Positions 17,616 through 26,328 of a stretch of DNA of 64,000 bases are shown piece by piece. Each line of letters begins with the position of its first letter. Position 1 is the first letter of the stretch. This DNA is from JBKBKN01 sp046294625 (lineage in GTDB: Bacteria; Bacteroidota; Bacteroidia; M30B66), in contig JBKBKN010000020.1 in NCBI GenBank assembly GCA_046294625.1, positions 1-64,000 of the forward strand. Reading direction: 5' to 3'. The notes under the pieces were generated by a model. That model ran no database searches, was not told the DNA's origin, and worked only from the letters and a program-made list of their open reading frames with translations. A program made the position numbers and the translations under genes.

Positions 17616-17626
17616 TTATTCCCGTA

Positions 17627-18472
17627 TTATGAATTCACGTTACTATGTCTTGCATGCGTATCATACCAGCCAGGAGTGGCATTTCGTGTTAGGAATTGCA
17701 CCATTCTTCTCAATATCTTTAGTAAGATAAATCGCTTTATTTTACTGTGGTCACCCCAAAGTTTATATCCAATAAATATGGATTCGTATTTGCTGATAGC
17801 TTGATTTTTATTTAGCCATTTTCTGCCAAGGTCTTTACCAAAAGGCCCGGTTGATCCATGTTCAAAATAATGCCCAAGAAATTTTCCTTCCCCATTTTCT
17901 CTTTTCTCTTTCTGTCGCGTAATATTGCCTTGATTCACAATTTGGAATGCATTATAGCCCAAGGCATCAAAGAGTTGAAATTCGGCCTTAATGTTATCCA
18001 TGCTCACTTTATCAGACTCGATTGAAATGTAATCAGGTTTATTGTCGAAATGCAACAAACTTTTTAGACAAACAGTATCCATTCCTTCAATGTCAATTTT
18101 CATGTAATAAGGGATACCATATAATCTTAGACATTCGGCAAAATCAATCGCTTTTACTTCAATGACTTCACTCTGTGCTCCAAGTTTTACATTACGTTCT
18201 GACCAGTCCTGCACTACTGTGCCCCAAACAGTATTTTTATTGTTTTTGTAAAATCTAACTACATCCCCTGCCTTTATATTTTCAACTATTGCACCTTCTA
18301 CTATCCTGAGTTGACCTGACGAGATTTCTTTTGCAAATTTTTGTTTACAGCTCTTTATTAAATCAGGATCTGCTTCGAAGGCCACCACTTTAAATCCTTT
18401 TCTTAAGTAGTATCCGGTATCTTCTCCTTTATGCAGACCAACATCAAATATCAAATCCTTGTGTTTTGTCAT
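17627..18472 (-). CDS. FkbM family methyltransferase
   Basis: A predicted S-adenosylmethionine-dependent O-methyltransferase of the FkbM group, 281 residues from the chosen ATG. Motif I is LIFDVGLHKGEDTGYYLRKG (about 7-26), followed by VVAFEADPDL with the acidic residue that binds the SAM ribose, and later YYMKIDIEGMD. The frame is open for 83 more codons upstream. The shorter start is preferred because the conserved domain begins right after it, because the longer form would overlap the divergent gene at 18636, and because a perfect TACATTTG promoter box sits just upstream. The methyl acceptor is unknown; related enzymes modify sugars or lipids. Confidence 0.85.
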   Translation of the reverse strand: MTKHKDLIFDVGLHKGEDTGYYLRKGFKVVAFEADPDLIKSCKQKFAKEISSGQLRIVEGAIVENIKAGDVVRFYKNNKNTVWGTVVQDWSERNVKLGAQSEVIEVKAIDFAECLRLYGIPYYMKIDIEGMDTVCLKSLLHFDNKPDYISIESDKVSMDNIKAEFQLFDALGYNAFQIVNQGNITRQKEKRENGEGKFLGHYFEHGSTGPFGKDLGRKWLNKNQAISKYESIFIGYKLWGDHSKIKRFILLKILRRMVQFLTRNATPGWYDTHARHSNVNS

Positions 18473-18489
18473 CGTACTTTCTTTGACGC

Positions 18490-18497
18490 CAAATGTA
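18490..18497 (-). promoter_or_regulatory. TAnnTTTG -7 box for the FkbM gene
   Basis: Reads TACATTTG on the minus strand, a perfect Bacteroidota -7 match ending 17 bases before the ATG at 18472. Its location inside the longer possible reading frame supports the shorter protein start. No good -33 element is visible. Confidence 0.45.
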
Positions 18498-18635
18498 AGT
18501 GTTAATTCGTAAAAACATGTGTCCAACGAATATGCAAAAAGCAAATTCGACCTTAGTAGTAAAAAATATTGATAACGGGTAACGCTACTTGAAATTTCAG
18601 GTTTTTTCATTTTCTTTGAAACAAAATAATTAACC

Positions 18636-19214
18636 ATGATCGATGCTTTTTGGGAAAGCCTTGACTTATTTGAGAAATTTCTCTGGGCAACAGCAGTTCT
18701 CTTCACGACTATGTTTGTCATTCAAACTTTATTCACCTTCGCATCAGGTGGAGAAGATAGTGCTGTAGGTGAATCTGATGCTTATGTAGAAGGTGATAGC
18801 GGCATAGGATATCAGCTTTTTACGGTACGTAACTTTTTTATTTTTTTCACTATTTTCGGTTGGGTTACACTTGGTTGTTACAAGGAAGGTTTATCATCCT
18901 TGATATCATCATTTATTGGAATTCTGAGTGGTGTGGTTGTGGTGTATCTTATGCTTTGGCTTATGCGTCGAATTTCTACCTTGAAGCAAGATGGAACCTT
19001 GCAATTAAACAATGCTATTCATAAAAATGGAACGGTATACATCCCTGTTCCTCCATCGGGCAAAGGTTTGGGCAAGATTCAAATTATCATTCAAGGATCA
19101 ACAAGGGAACTGGATGCGATTACTTACGAGGATGAAAGCATTTCCACAGGATCACTCGTTACTGTAACCGGGATAAAAGATAACTTATTAATCGTAAAAC
19201 CCTTCAATTCCTAA
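18636..19214 (+). CDS. NfeD-like membrane protein, flotillin partner
   Basis: A 192-residue protein with three membrane helices (about 17-37, 68-84 and 91-112) and a C-terminal soluble domain (about 120-192). The domain is strand-rich and ends SISTGSLVTVTGIKDNLLIV, the pattern of NfeD/YuaF OB-fold domains. The flotillin gene begins 3 bases after its stop, matching the common NfeD-like plus flotillin operon (yuaF-yuaG type). The inferred role is anchoring or regulating a flotillin membrane microdomain. The OB-fold similarity is judged by pattern, not by alignment. Confidence 0.75.
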   Translation: MIDAFWESLDLFEKFLWATAVLFTTMFVIQTLFTFASGGEDSAVGESDAYVEGDSGIGYQLFTVRNFFIFFTIFGWVTLGCYKEGLSSLISSFIGILSGVVVVYLMLWLMRRISTLKQDGTLQLNNAIHKNGTVYIPVPPSGKGLGKIQIIIQGSTRELDAITYEDESISTGSLVTVTGIKDNLLIVKPFNS

Positions 19215-19217
19215 CTT

Positions 19218-20828
19218 ATGGATTTTATCATTTTAGCCATACTACTGACCATCATATTTGGTTTTGTAGTCATTTTTTCGCTCATCAAAAGATACAAACG
19301 ATGCCCAAGTGACAGAGTGCTTGTTGTGTTTGGTAAAGTTGGAGCAAATGCCGATGGAACGAGAGCCGCAAAATGTATTCATGGTGGAGCTGCATTCATT
19401 TGGCCTATTATTCAGGATTATGCATTTATGGATCTTACCCCACTTTCACTGGAAGTAAATCTCACCAATGCTCTGAGCCGTCAAAATATCCGGGTTGATG
19501 TTCCTTCTCGATTTACAGTTGCCATCTCCACTGAGCCTGGTGTGATGAATAATGCAGCAGAGCGACTCCTTGGATTGCAACGACAACAAATTCATGACCT
19601 CGCAAAAGATATCATCTTCGGACAGCTCCGTTTGGTAGTTGCCACGATGGACATTGAAGAAATCAACAACAATCGTGATAAGTTCCTGTCTAATGTTGCG
19701 TCAAATGTTGAGGCTGAATTAAAAAAGATAGGTTTGAAACTGATCAATGTTAATGTCACCGACATCAAGGACGAAAGTGGGTACATTGAAGCATTGGGGA
19801 AAGAAGCTGCTGCAAAGGCTATAAATGAAGCCAAAATTTCCGTTGCAGAACAAGAGAAGGTTGGTGAAATTGGTAAGACTAATGCGGAACGTACCAAGGA
19901 AGTTGAAATTGCTGAAACGCTTCGAGATCGGGATGTGCGAATTGCTGAAACAGAAAGAGACCGCGATGTGCAAATGGCGATTGCAAAAAAAGATAAGGAA
20001 GTATTGATTGCGGGGGCTGAACGTGATGAAGCCATCGGTAAAGTAGAAGCTGACAGAGATACCAGAATTAAATCAGCTGACGCTAACGCGAAGGCGGTAG
20101 AAGGGGAGAATACTGCAAAAATTACCATTGCTGACTCTGATGCAAAACGAAGAGAAAAGGAGGCAGAAGCACTTAGAATTGCTGTGGCAGCTGAGAATGT
20201 GCAAAAAGCAAAAGCTCTTGAAGAATCTTATTTAGCAGAACAAAAAGCAGAACATGCAAGAGCAGACAGAGAAAGAGCGTCGCAAGTGGCAAATGTGGTA
20301 GTAACGGCCGAAATTCAAAAGCAAAAAGCAATCATTGAAGCAGAAGCTGAAGCAGAGAAAATACGCATACAAGCTAAAGGGGAAGCAGATGCAACCTATG
20401 CAAAACTCGAAGCAGAAGCCCGTGGTATGTTTGAAATGCTCACCAAACAAGCTCAAGGTTTGGATCAAATTGTAAAAGCTGCAGGCAACGATAGCAAGAA
20501 TGCGGTGCTCCTATTGATTGCCGATAAGCTGCCGGAATTGGTTAGGTTACAATCTGAAGCGATAAAGAATATCAAAATAGATAAAGTAACTGTTTGGGAT
20601 GGCGGGAATAATAATGGAGAAGAAGGAAAAACATCAACGGCCAATTTTCTTTCAGGGATTTACAAGTCTGTGCCCCCGCTAAAGGATGTATTTGATTTAG
20701 CAGGGATGAATTTGCCTGAATATTTGGGGAAAGATAAAGCAGCTAATGGCATTAATTCTAGGAAATCAAGCGACACAGGCATGAATGACGGTGGCGCTAA
20801 GGAAGATGATAATACCACTGAGATTTGA
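19218..20828 (+). CDS. floA: Flotillin (SPFH-domain membrane scaffold)
   Basis: A 536-residue flotillin-like protein that forms oligomeric scaffolds at the inner membrane. The N-terminal hairpin membrane segment (about 2-22) is followed by an SPFH/Band 7 domain (about 28-200: RVLVVFGKVG, VDVPSRFTVAIST, INVNVTDIKDESGYIEALG). A long coiled coil with repeated E-R-D-R-D-V and Ala-Glu heptads comes next (about 205-400), then a C-terminal domain with GMFEMLTKQAQGLDQIVKAA. This order matches YuaG/YqiK-type flotillins more than the short FloA, so the symbol is approximate. Last gene of the two-gene unit; degenerate repeats follow. Confidence 0.9.
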   Translation: MDFIILAILLTIIFGFVVIFSLIKRYKRCPSDRVLVVFGKVGANADGTRAAKCIHGGAAFIWPIIQDYAFMDLTPLSLEVNLTNALSRQNIRVDVPSRFTVAISTEPGVMNNAAERLLGLQRQQIHDLAKDIIFGQLRLVVATMDIEEINNNRDKFLSNVASNVEAELKKIGLKLINVNVTDIKDESGYIEALGKEAAAKAINEAKISVAEQEKVGEIGKTNAERTKEVEIAETLRDRDVRIAETERDRDVQMAIAKKDKEVLIAGAERDEAIGKVEADRDTRIKSADANAKAVEGENTAKITIADSDAKRREKEAEALRIAVAAENVQKAKALEESYLAEQKAEHARADRERASQVANVVVTAEIQKQKAIIEAEAEAEKIRIQAKGEADATYAKLEAEARGMFEMLTKQAQGLDQIVKAAGNDSKNAVLLLIADKLPELVRLQSEAIKNIKIDKVTVWDGGNNNGEEGKTSTANFLSGIYKSVPPLKDVFDLAGMNLPEYLGKDKAANGINSRKSSDTGMNDGGAKEDDNTTEI

Positions 20829-20840
20829 TGGATTACCCTT

Positions 20841-21089
20841 GTTGCAAGTCTATGCCTCTTGATTGGCTAATGATATTGCGTTTTCAATATGTCAGGTCTG
20901 CGCCCTTCTAATTGAACGTGTGATTTTTTTGTTCCGATATGTCAGGGATACGCTCATTTATGTCTTGTTCGACATTTGGTTATATCACGTTATGGCTTCG
21001 TCCTATTGATTGTTTGGATGATATTTTATCTATGATCACGTTAGGGTTACGCATTTTAATGACCTAGATGATATTTAGGATAGAATCCT
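20841..21089. repeat. Five decayed ~50-bp tandem repeats
   Basis: Five successive segments begin at 20841, 20891, 20941, 20989 and 21040, a period of 48-51 bases. Aligned by eye they share GTYAGG near the start, a T-N-CG-C/T core, then TTGATTG and TGATATTTT. The first part tends toward AGGGNTRCGCCCT, which is close to self-complementary, so each unit may once have formed a small hairpin. No open reading frame of interest crosses the region. It fills the 314-base space between the flotillin and accC genes, whose 3' ends face each other. Copies are too diverged to be a recent expansion and have no unique spacers, so this is not CRISPR. Confidence 0.6.
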
Positions 21090-21142
21090 TTCATGACTTA
21101 ATCATTACTATGGATAAGATTTCAGGATTTTAATAGCTTTAT

Positions 21143-22483
21143 TTAGCTTTTGAAATCAAATCCTTCCAGAAATTTAGTAGTGTAGTTTCCTTCGATAAAA
21201 TCTGGATTTTCCATCAATTTTTTATGAAATGGAATGGTTGTTTTCACACCGTCAATCACAAATTCATGGAGCGCACGTTTCATTTTTGCAATAGCTTCTT
21301 CACGAGTCTGGGCAACTGTGATGAGTTTTGCAATCATCGAATCATAATTTGGTGGTATGGTGTATCCGGCATAAGCATGTGTGTCGAGTCTCACACCATG
21401 TCCGCCCGGCGCATGAAAAGTGGTAATTGTGCCCGGTGATGGACGAAAATTATTATCAATATCTTCTGCATTGATTCTGCATTCCATAGCATGCATTTGC
21501 GGGTAGTAGTTTTTGCCTGTGATTGGAATGCCTGCGGCAACTTTGATTTGCTCACGGATTAAGTCATAATCAATTACTTCTTCAGTTATTGGGTGTTCAA
21601 CTTGAATACGAGTGTTCATTTCCATGAAATAGAAATTGCGATGCTTATCTACCAAAAACTCGACTGTTCCAACCCCTTCATATTTCACAGCTAAAGCAGC
21701 TTTTATGGCTGCATCACCCATTTCATCACGTAGTTCCTGTGTCATGAATGGCGATGGCGTTTCTTCCACCAATTTCTGATGTCGGCGTTGTATAGAGCAG
21801 TCACGTTCAGAAAGATGACAAGCTTTCCCAAACTGATCTCCAATAATTTGTATTTCGATGTGTCGCGGTTCTTCGATAAACTTCTCCATGTACATACCAT
21901 CATTTCCAAAGGCCGCCAAAGCTTCCTGACGAGCTGAATCCCAGGCGTGCTCTAAATCTTCTTCCTTCCAAACGATACGCATTCCGCGCCCGCCTCCGCC
22001 AGCTGTCGCTTTTAGAATGATAGGATACTTTATCTTTTTAGCTACTTTCTTGGCATTATCGTAACTATCTAATAAGCCATCTGAGCCTGGAATAGTAGGT
22101 ACTCCAGCAGCTTTCATAGTTTCCTTAGCCATTGATTTATCGCCCATCTTCTCGATTTGTTCGGGAGTGGCACCAATAAATTTGATTCCATAATCTTGAC
22201 AAATCTTTGAGAATTTTGCATTCTCTGACAGGAAACCATAACCAGGGTGAATAGCATCCGCATTGGTGATTTCAGCTGCAGAAATGATATTGGGTATGTT
22301 AAGATATGACTCTTTGCTAGTTGGTGGACCGATGCAAACAGCTTCATCAGCAAATTTCACATGAAGACTTTCCTTGTCGGCGGTCGAATAGACAGCCACG
22401 GTCTTTATGCCCATTTCATGCGCTGTACGAATTACTCTTAAAGCAATTTCTCCTCGGTTGGCAATAAGTATTTTTTTGAACAC
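21143..22483 (-). CDS. accC: Acetyl-CoA carboxylase, biotin carboxylase subunit
   Basis: ATP-dependent carboxylation of the biotin on AccB, first half-reaction of malonyl-CoA formation. The 446 residues begin MFKKILIANRGEIALRVIRT, the N-terminal signature. ATP-grasp elements include KATAGGGGRGMRIV (glycine-rich loop, about 160-173), EKFIEEPRHIEIQI and the catalytic EMNTRIQVEHPITE (about 285-298). It ends after the C-terminal barrel at the normal length. It follows accB by 39 bases and is the last gene of the yceD-rpmF-fabH-accB-accC operon. Confidence 0.97.
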   Translation of the reverse strand: MFKKILIANRGEIALRVIRTAHEMGIKTVAVYSTADKESLHVKFADEAVCIGPPTSKESYLNIPNIISAAEITNADAIHPGYGFLSENAKFSKICQDYGIKFIGATPEQIEKMGDKSMAKETMKAAGVPTIPGSDGLLDSYDNAKKVAKKIKYPIILKATAGGGGRGMRIVWKEEDLEHAWDSARQEALAAFGNDGMYMEKFIEEPRHIEIQIIGDQFGKACHLSERDCSIQRRHQKLVEETPSPFMTQELRDEMGDAAIKAALAVKYEGVGTVEFLVDKHRNFYFMEMNTRIQVEHPITEEVIDYDLIREQIKVAAGIPITGKNYYPQMHAMECRINAEDIDNNFRPSPGTITTFHAPGGHGVRLDTHAYAGYTIPPNYDSMIAKLITVAQTREEAIAKMKRALHEFVIDGVKTTIPFHKKLMENPDFIEGNYTTKFLEGFDFKS

Positions 22484-22522
22484 AGCTACAGGATTTTGAA
22501 ATTAAACAAGTCGTTTTGAAAT

Positions 22523-23023
22523 TTAAGCAGGCTCAACTAAGAAGAGTGGTTGATCATATTCCACAGGAGTGGAATCGTCAACGAGCACTTTTACAATACG
22601 TCCACTTACTTCAGACTCTATTTCGTTGAATAATTTCATCGCTTCAATGATGCAAATTACTTTGCCCGGCTTGATTTCGTCTCCAACATTCACAAAAATG
22701 GGCTTATCTGGACCTGGAGCGCGATAAAAAGTTCCTATCATTGGGGATTTTATAGTGATTAATTTGCTGTCGTTTGATGATTTAGGCGCAGATGTACTTT
22801 CCTGTTTTGCGGCAACCGGATCGCTTGGCACAACCGGAGTTGTAGCCGGAGCTACCGGAATTTCTGCCGGAGGTAAGCTGGCATAAACTATGGTCTCTTT
22901 TTTATCCTTAGAGGCCACGTCTGTTTTAACAGTAATCTTGAAATCCTTAGTTTCAAGTTGCACTTCGCTTACACCGGATTTAGATACAAACTTAATCAGG
23001 TCTTGAATTTCCCTTATGTCCAT
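22523..23023 (-). CDS. accB: Biotin carboxyl carrier protein of acetyl-CoA carboxylase
   Basis: Carries the biotin that shuttles CO2 from AccC to the carboxyltransferase. It has 166 residues: an N-terminal region (1-50), an Ala/Pro-rich linker (about 50-85, PPAEIPVAPATTPVVPSDP) and the biotinyl domain (about 88-166). The biotinylated lysine is K130 in CIIEAMKLFNEIE. The thumb segment RAPGPDKPIFVNVGD, characteristic of AccB rather than other biotin domains, is present. Located between fabH and accC. Confidence 0.97.
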   Translation of the reverse strand: MDIREIQDLIKFVSKSGVSEVQLETKDFKITVKTDVASKDKKETIVYASLPPAEIPVAPATTPVVPSDPVAAKQESTSAPKSSNDSKLITIKSPMIGTFYRAPGPDKPIFVNVGDEIKPGKVICIIEAMKLFNEIESEVSGRIVKVLVDDSTPVEYDQPLFLVEPA

Positions 23024-23146
23024 AAAATTGTTGTTTAAATTATAGGGCGGTAAATATATAAAATAAGCATTTGCTAACTAAAAAATGAAATAACTGCATT
23101 AGTAGCAAAAGCTACAGGGTTGTCTGGCAATAACTTGTAAGATTCT

Positions 23147-24145
23147 TTAAGGTGTGTCGTAAGCCCATTTAAGCCATACAGCTCCCCAGGTGAACCCGCC
23201 TCCAAATGCGGCTAAGATGATATTATCTCCTTTGTGCAATTGCTTCTCCCATTCCCAGAGGCATAATGGGATGGTAGCATTTGTGGTGTTGCCGTAACGT
23301 TGAATATTAACCATTACTTTTTCATTACCCACACCCATTCGACTAGCAGTGGCATCTATAATTCTTTTGTTTGCCTGATGAGGAACAAGCCACGCAATAT
23401 CGTCACTCGTTAGGTGATTTTTTTCCATGATTTCCGCAGAAACATCTGCCATATTTGTAACTGCAAATTTAAAAACCGGTTGTCCATCTTGAAAAACATA
23501 ATGCTCTTTACGGTCTACGGTTTCATGACTTGCAGGTTTGATAGAGCCTCCTGCTTTCTGGTGCAGATAATGTCTACCAGAGCCATCCGTTCTCAAAATA
23601 GCATCTTGAATGCCGTTCCCTTCTTTACATGGTTCTAGCAAAACAGCTCCTGCTCCATCACCAAAAATTACACAAGTAGCGCGATCGGTGTAGTCAATTA
23701 TGGAACTCATTTTATCAACACCTACAATTAGAACTTTTTTGTGTGCTCCGGATTCAATAAATTTTGAACCTGTTGTAAGTGCGAATAAAAAACCGGAGCA
23801 TGCTGCCCCTAAATCATATCCCCATGCGTTTTTGAGACCAGCTTTATCAGAAATAATATTTGCAGTAGCAGGGAAAACCATATCTGGAGTAACCGTGCTG
23901 CAAATAATTAATTCGATTTCTTCTGGTTTGGTATTTGTTTTCTCCAAAAGCCTTTTCACTGCTTCAACGGCCATATCAGATGATCCTTTGCCCTCACCTT
24001 TTAGAATTCTCCGTTCAGCAATACCTGTTCGTGATAGAATCCATTCATTGTTGGTATCTACCATTGTTTCCAGCTCTGCATTGGTCAACACATAGTCAGG
24101 TACATAACCTGCTACGCCAGTAATAGCTGCTCTGATTCTTGACAT
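23147..24145 (-). CDS. fabH: 3-oxoacyl-ACP synthase III
   Basis: Starts fatty acid synthesis by condensing an acyl-CoA with malonyl-ACP. The protein has 332 residues with the full catalytic triad: C116 in DLGAACSGFLFAL, H256 in LVPHQANKRI, and N286 in RYGNTTNATIPL. Length is normal. It lies downstream of rpmF with a strong hairpin in the 61-base gap and upstream of accB. The clustering with rpmF and DUF177 links lipid synthesis to ribosome supply, as in many bacteria. Confidence 0.97.
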   Translation of the reverse strand: MSRIRAAITGVAGYVPDYVLTNAELETMVDTNNEWILSRTGIAERRILKGEGKGSSDMAVEAVKRLLEKTNTKPEEIELIICSTVTPDMVFPATANIISDKAGLKNAWGYDLGAACSGFLFALTTGSKFIESGAHKKVLIVGVDKMSSIIDYTDRATCVIFGDGAGAVLLEPCKEGNGIQDAILRTDGSGRHYLHQKAGGSIKPASHETVDRKEHYVFQDGQPVFKFAVTNMADVSAEIMEKNHLTSDDIAWLVPHQANKRIIDATASRMGVGNEKVMVNIQRYGNTTNATIPLCLWEWEKQLHKGDNIILAAFGGGFTWGAVWLKWAYDTP

Positions 24146-24161
24146 GTTGAGTGAATTAGTA

Positions 24162-24195
24162 TTTAGCCTTATCTTTTTATCAAGATAAGGCTAAA
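24162..24195 (-). promoter_or_regulatory. Perfect 14-bp hairpin between rpmF and fabH
   Basis: Inverted repeat TTTAGCCTTATCTT / AAGATAAGGCTAAA with a 6-base loop. The 3' arm is followed on the minus strand by ATACTAATTC rather than a T run, so it is not a classic intrinsic terminator. Likely roles are partial attenuation, mRNA stabilisation or processing that separates abundant rpmF message from the downstream fatty-acid genes. Confidence 0.55.
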
Positions 24196-24206
24196 AATAT
24201 TTTCTA

Positions 24207-24398
24207 TCAGGCTTTAACTGCAGCAGGAACGATAAGCTTTCCTTTGTAGTAAAGATCTCCTTCCACGTAATATGCTCTATGGTAGAGGTGGATTGTTCCT
24301 GTTGTTGAACACTTCGCTAAAGTTGGTACTTCGGCTTTGTGGTGTGTTCTTCTTTTGTCCCGGCGGGTTTTCGAAATTTTTCGTTTCGGATGTGCCAT
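24207..24398 (-). CDS. rpmF: Ribosomal protein bL32
   Basis: Large-subunit ribosomal protein, 63 residues. The N-terminus MAHPKRKISKTRRDKRRTHH is diagnostic of bL32. Instead of the four-cysteine zinc site, this copy has only one cysteine (LAKCSTTGTIHLYHRAYYV), so it is a zinc-independent form. It follows the DUF177 gene by 36 bases, the usual arrangement. A second, zinc-binding copy elsewhere in the genome cannot be excluded. Confidence 0.96.
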   Translation of the reverse strand: MAHPKRKISKTRRDKRRTHHKAEVPTLAKCSTTGTIHLYHRAYYVEGDLYYKGKLIVPAAVKA

Positions 24399-24434
24399 TG
24401 TTCTGTGTATTTATAATTTAGTAATGTATTCTGT

Positions 24435-24962
24435 TTACTTTTTAATCTGATTCAATTTTGCCCAACGCGGATCAATTACTGTCTCATCTTCGGCCGAAGT
24501 ATTTATTTCATTTATTCTCTTGATAACATCCTGATCACAAATATTTTGATCGTCTAAAATTTCACATGGTACTATTTTCAGTGGCATTGCTAATGCAATA
24601 CTATCAAAAATAAATTGTGATAAATCTATTTCAAAGCTTCCTTTTGGCAAAGTAATGATTTCATCTTGTTCTTCATATTCTTCACCGGCAGTTTTCACAA
24701 TCAGTCGCGAATTTCCAGAGATCGGATATGCGTAATCATTTGCACAACGGTCGCAAAGGGTGTCCACTGTTCCTTCAAAATGAAATTGCAGTGTCAAGGT
24801 ATGATTATTTTTCTCAAGCTCCAATTTCACAGCCACATCCCCGCAAGAAATAAGCTCACTATGAATCAAATTAAAGAACTCTTTGTCTGCTTCAAAATCA
24901 AAATAATGAATGCCATTGCTTAACCCAACAAATTGAATGGTATATGCAGATGACGTTTTCAA
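24435..24962 (-). CDS. yceD: DUF177 (YceD-like) protein
   Basis: A 175-residue protein of the DUF177/YceD family, first gene of the rpmF-fabH-acc operon. The conserved CDRCAND element (C-x-x-C, about residues 80-86) and the later QDVIKRINEINTSAEDETVIDPRWAKLNQIKK tail, with DPRW-x-x-L, are family hallmarks. In plants and bacteria DUF177 proteins are tied to 23S rRNA accumulation, and the rpmF neighbourhood fits that. A TATCTTTG promoter box lies 23 bases upstream. Confidence 0.9.
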   Translation of the reverse strand: MKTSSAYTIQFVGLSNGIHYFDFEADKEFFNLIHSELISCGDVAVKLELEKNNHTLTLQFHFEGTVDTLCDRCANDYAYPISGNSRLIVKTAGEEYEEQDEIITLPKGSFEIDLSQFIFDSIALAMPLKIVPCEILDDQNICDQDVIKRINEINTSAEDETVIDPRWAKLNQIKK

Positions 24963-24984
24963 TGTACTTCTTTTTTAAGGGTGG

Positions 24985-24992
24985 CAAAGATA
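24985..24992 (-). promoter_or_regulatory. Promoter of the yceD-rpmF-fabH-acc operon
   Basis: Reads TATCTTTG on the minus strand, a perfect TAnnTTTG -7 box about 23 bases before the ATG at 24962. A TTTG on the same strand lies 15 bases further upstream (25008-25011), closer than the usual 19-21 spacing, so the -33 element is doubtful. Confidence 0.5.
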
Positions 24993-25091
24993 CATTTTTT
25001 TTATATGCAAATTGCCTTTCATTGAAATTTACACACAGCCAATTGTGGATAGATGTAGCTTGATTTTTTAATCAATTATTCACACAAAAGA

Positions 25092-25122
25092 TTTGCGCAT
25101 GCTTAAAAAACTGTTTTATTTG
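25092..25122 (+). promoter_or_regulatory. Promoter of the acyltransferase gene
   Basis: TTTG at 25092-25095, a 19-base spacer, then TTTATTTG at 25115-25122 (one mismatch to TAnnTTTG). The spacing matches Bacteroidota promoters. The RNA start would fall only a few bases before the ATG at 25133, so the transcript would be nearly leaderless. Confidence 0.45.
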
Positions 25123-25132
25123 CAGCCAAGCA

Positions 25133-26278
25133 ATGGAAGCGGTCAGCAACGAGATTTTTACACAGGAGAGCATTAGGCCTTTCTTCGACAACGAAGTGCC
25201 TGACGCTATTGAGCGTTTATCTAAACAGCCATCATTTCATACTGCATTGAGATTTGTGTTTCCAGATATGCGGTCAGAAGAGCTTTTAGATAAGTTGCGT
25301 AGTGTAAGAAGCATTCGCGACTTTCAAACTAGCCTTATTTACGATGCGGTCAAAAGAATCGTTAGAGCTTCAACACAAGGAGTCAAGCAAAGTGGATTAG
25401 AAAATCTTGATCCTAAAAAGAACTACTTGTTTATTTCAAATCATAGGGATATTGTATTGGATTCCGCCTTTCTCAATTATCTGATGTTGGGTGAAGGGTT
25501 TGACACTACGCGAATCGCCATCGGAAGCAATCTTTTGCAGAAAAAATGGATTTATGATCTGGTGAAATTAAACAAGAATTTCATTGTTCCGCGTAATGTG
25601 CAAGCCAGGCAGCTATTGGAGTATTCATTAATGTTATCTAACTACATCAGGCAATCGATCACTAATGACCATCAATCGGTATGGATTGCGCAACGCGAAG
25701 GCCGAACAAAGAATGGTGACGACCGTACTACGCCGGCTTTGCTTAAAATGTTTGCAATGAGTTATGAAGGTGACCCAATTGCAGCGCTTAAAGAATTAAA
25801 TATCGTACCTGTTTCCATTTCATTTGAAATAGAACCCTGCGATTGGTTAAAGGCTAAGGAACTGTACGAAAGATCAATTAATCCGGATTATTCCAAGAAA
25901 CCTGATGATGATTTGGAGAGTATGAAAATGGGTATAGCGATGAAAAAAGGTCATGTTCATTACCATTTCTCATCATGCATCAATGAGCAACTTGATAGTT
26001 TGGCCGATGTGAATAAAAATGATCTCATGAAGGAAGTAGCAACATTGATTGACAAGGAAATTATAGCTAATTACAAGCTTTTCCCCAACAATTATATAGC
26101 TTATGACTTAATACATGGCGGAGAAAGATTTAAAAATGAATACGACAGTGTGGATAAAAATTATTTTCTGCGACATATCGATCATAAACTCATGATGACA
26201 CTAGGCGATGAAGATGCCATTCGAAAGAATATGCTGATGATTTATGCCAAACCTCTTATGAACAAATTGGGGGAGTAA
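25133..26278 (+). CDS. PlsC-like acyltransferase
   Basis: A 381-residue member of the glycerolphosphate acyltransferase superfamily, predicted to transfer acyl chains in phospholipid or other lipid synthesis. The catalytic block is LFISNHRDIVLDSAFLNYLM (about residues 99-118). Its His and Asp are separated by five residues if the second Asp is counted, rather than the canonical HX4D. The second block, IAQREGRTKNGDDRTTPAL (about 184-202), holds the substrate-binding arginine and glycine. No membrane helices are evident. The exact acceptor is unknown. It is transcribed divergently from the fatty-acid operon, which fits a lipid role. Confidence 0.82.
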   Translation: MEAVSNEIFTQESIRPFFDNEVPDAIERLSKQPSFHTALRFVFPDMRSEELLDKLRSVRSIRDFQTSLIYDAVKRIVRASTQGVKQSGLENLDPKKNYLFISNHRDIVLDSAFLNYLMLGEGFDTTRIAIGSNLLQKKWIYDLVKLNKNFIVPRNVQARQLLEYSLMLSNYIRQSITNDHQSVWIAQREGRTKNGDDRTTPALLKMFAMSYEGDPIAALKELNIVPVSISFEIEPCDWLKAKELYERSINPDYSKKPDDDLESMKMGIAMKKGHVHYHFSSCINEQLDSLADVNKNDLMKEVATLIDKEIIANYKLFPNNYIAYDLIHGGERFKNEYDSVDKNYFLRHIDHKLMMTLGDEDAIRKNMLMIYAKPLMNKLGE

Positions 26279-26328
26279 TAAAATAGAACGACTTCGATAC
26301 CGTTTTTTGCAAAACATAATCTCATCTT

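Noticed and set aside
19592..20128. A 178-codon minus-strand frame inside the flotillin gene.
   Set aside because: It is antisense to the coiled-coil coding region. Its Ser/Ala-rich composition comes from the alanine/glutamate codons on the other strand.
20829..21142. A small gene or structured RNA between flotillin and accC.
   Set aside because: No frame of interest is present. The region is explained by diverged 50-base repeats.
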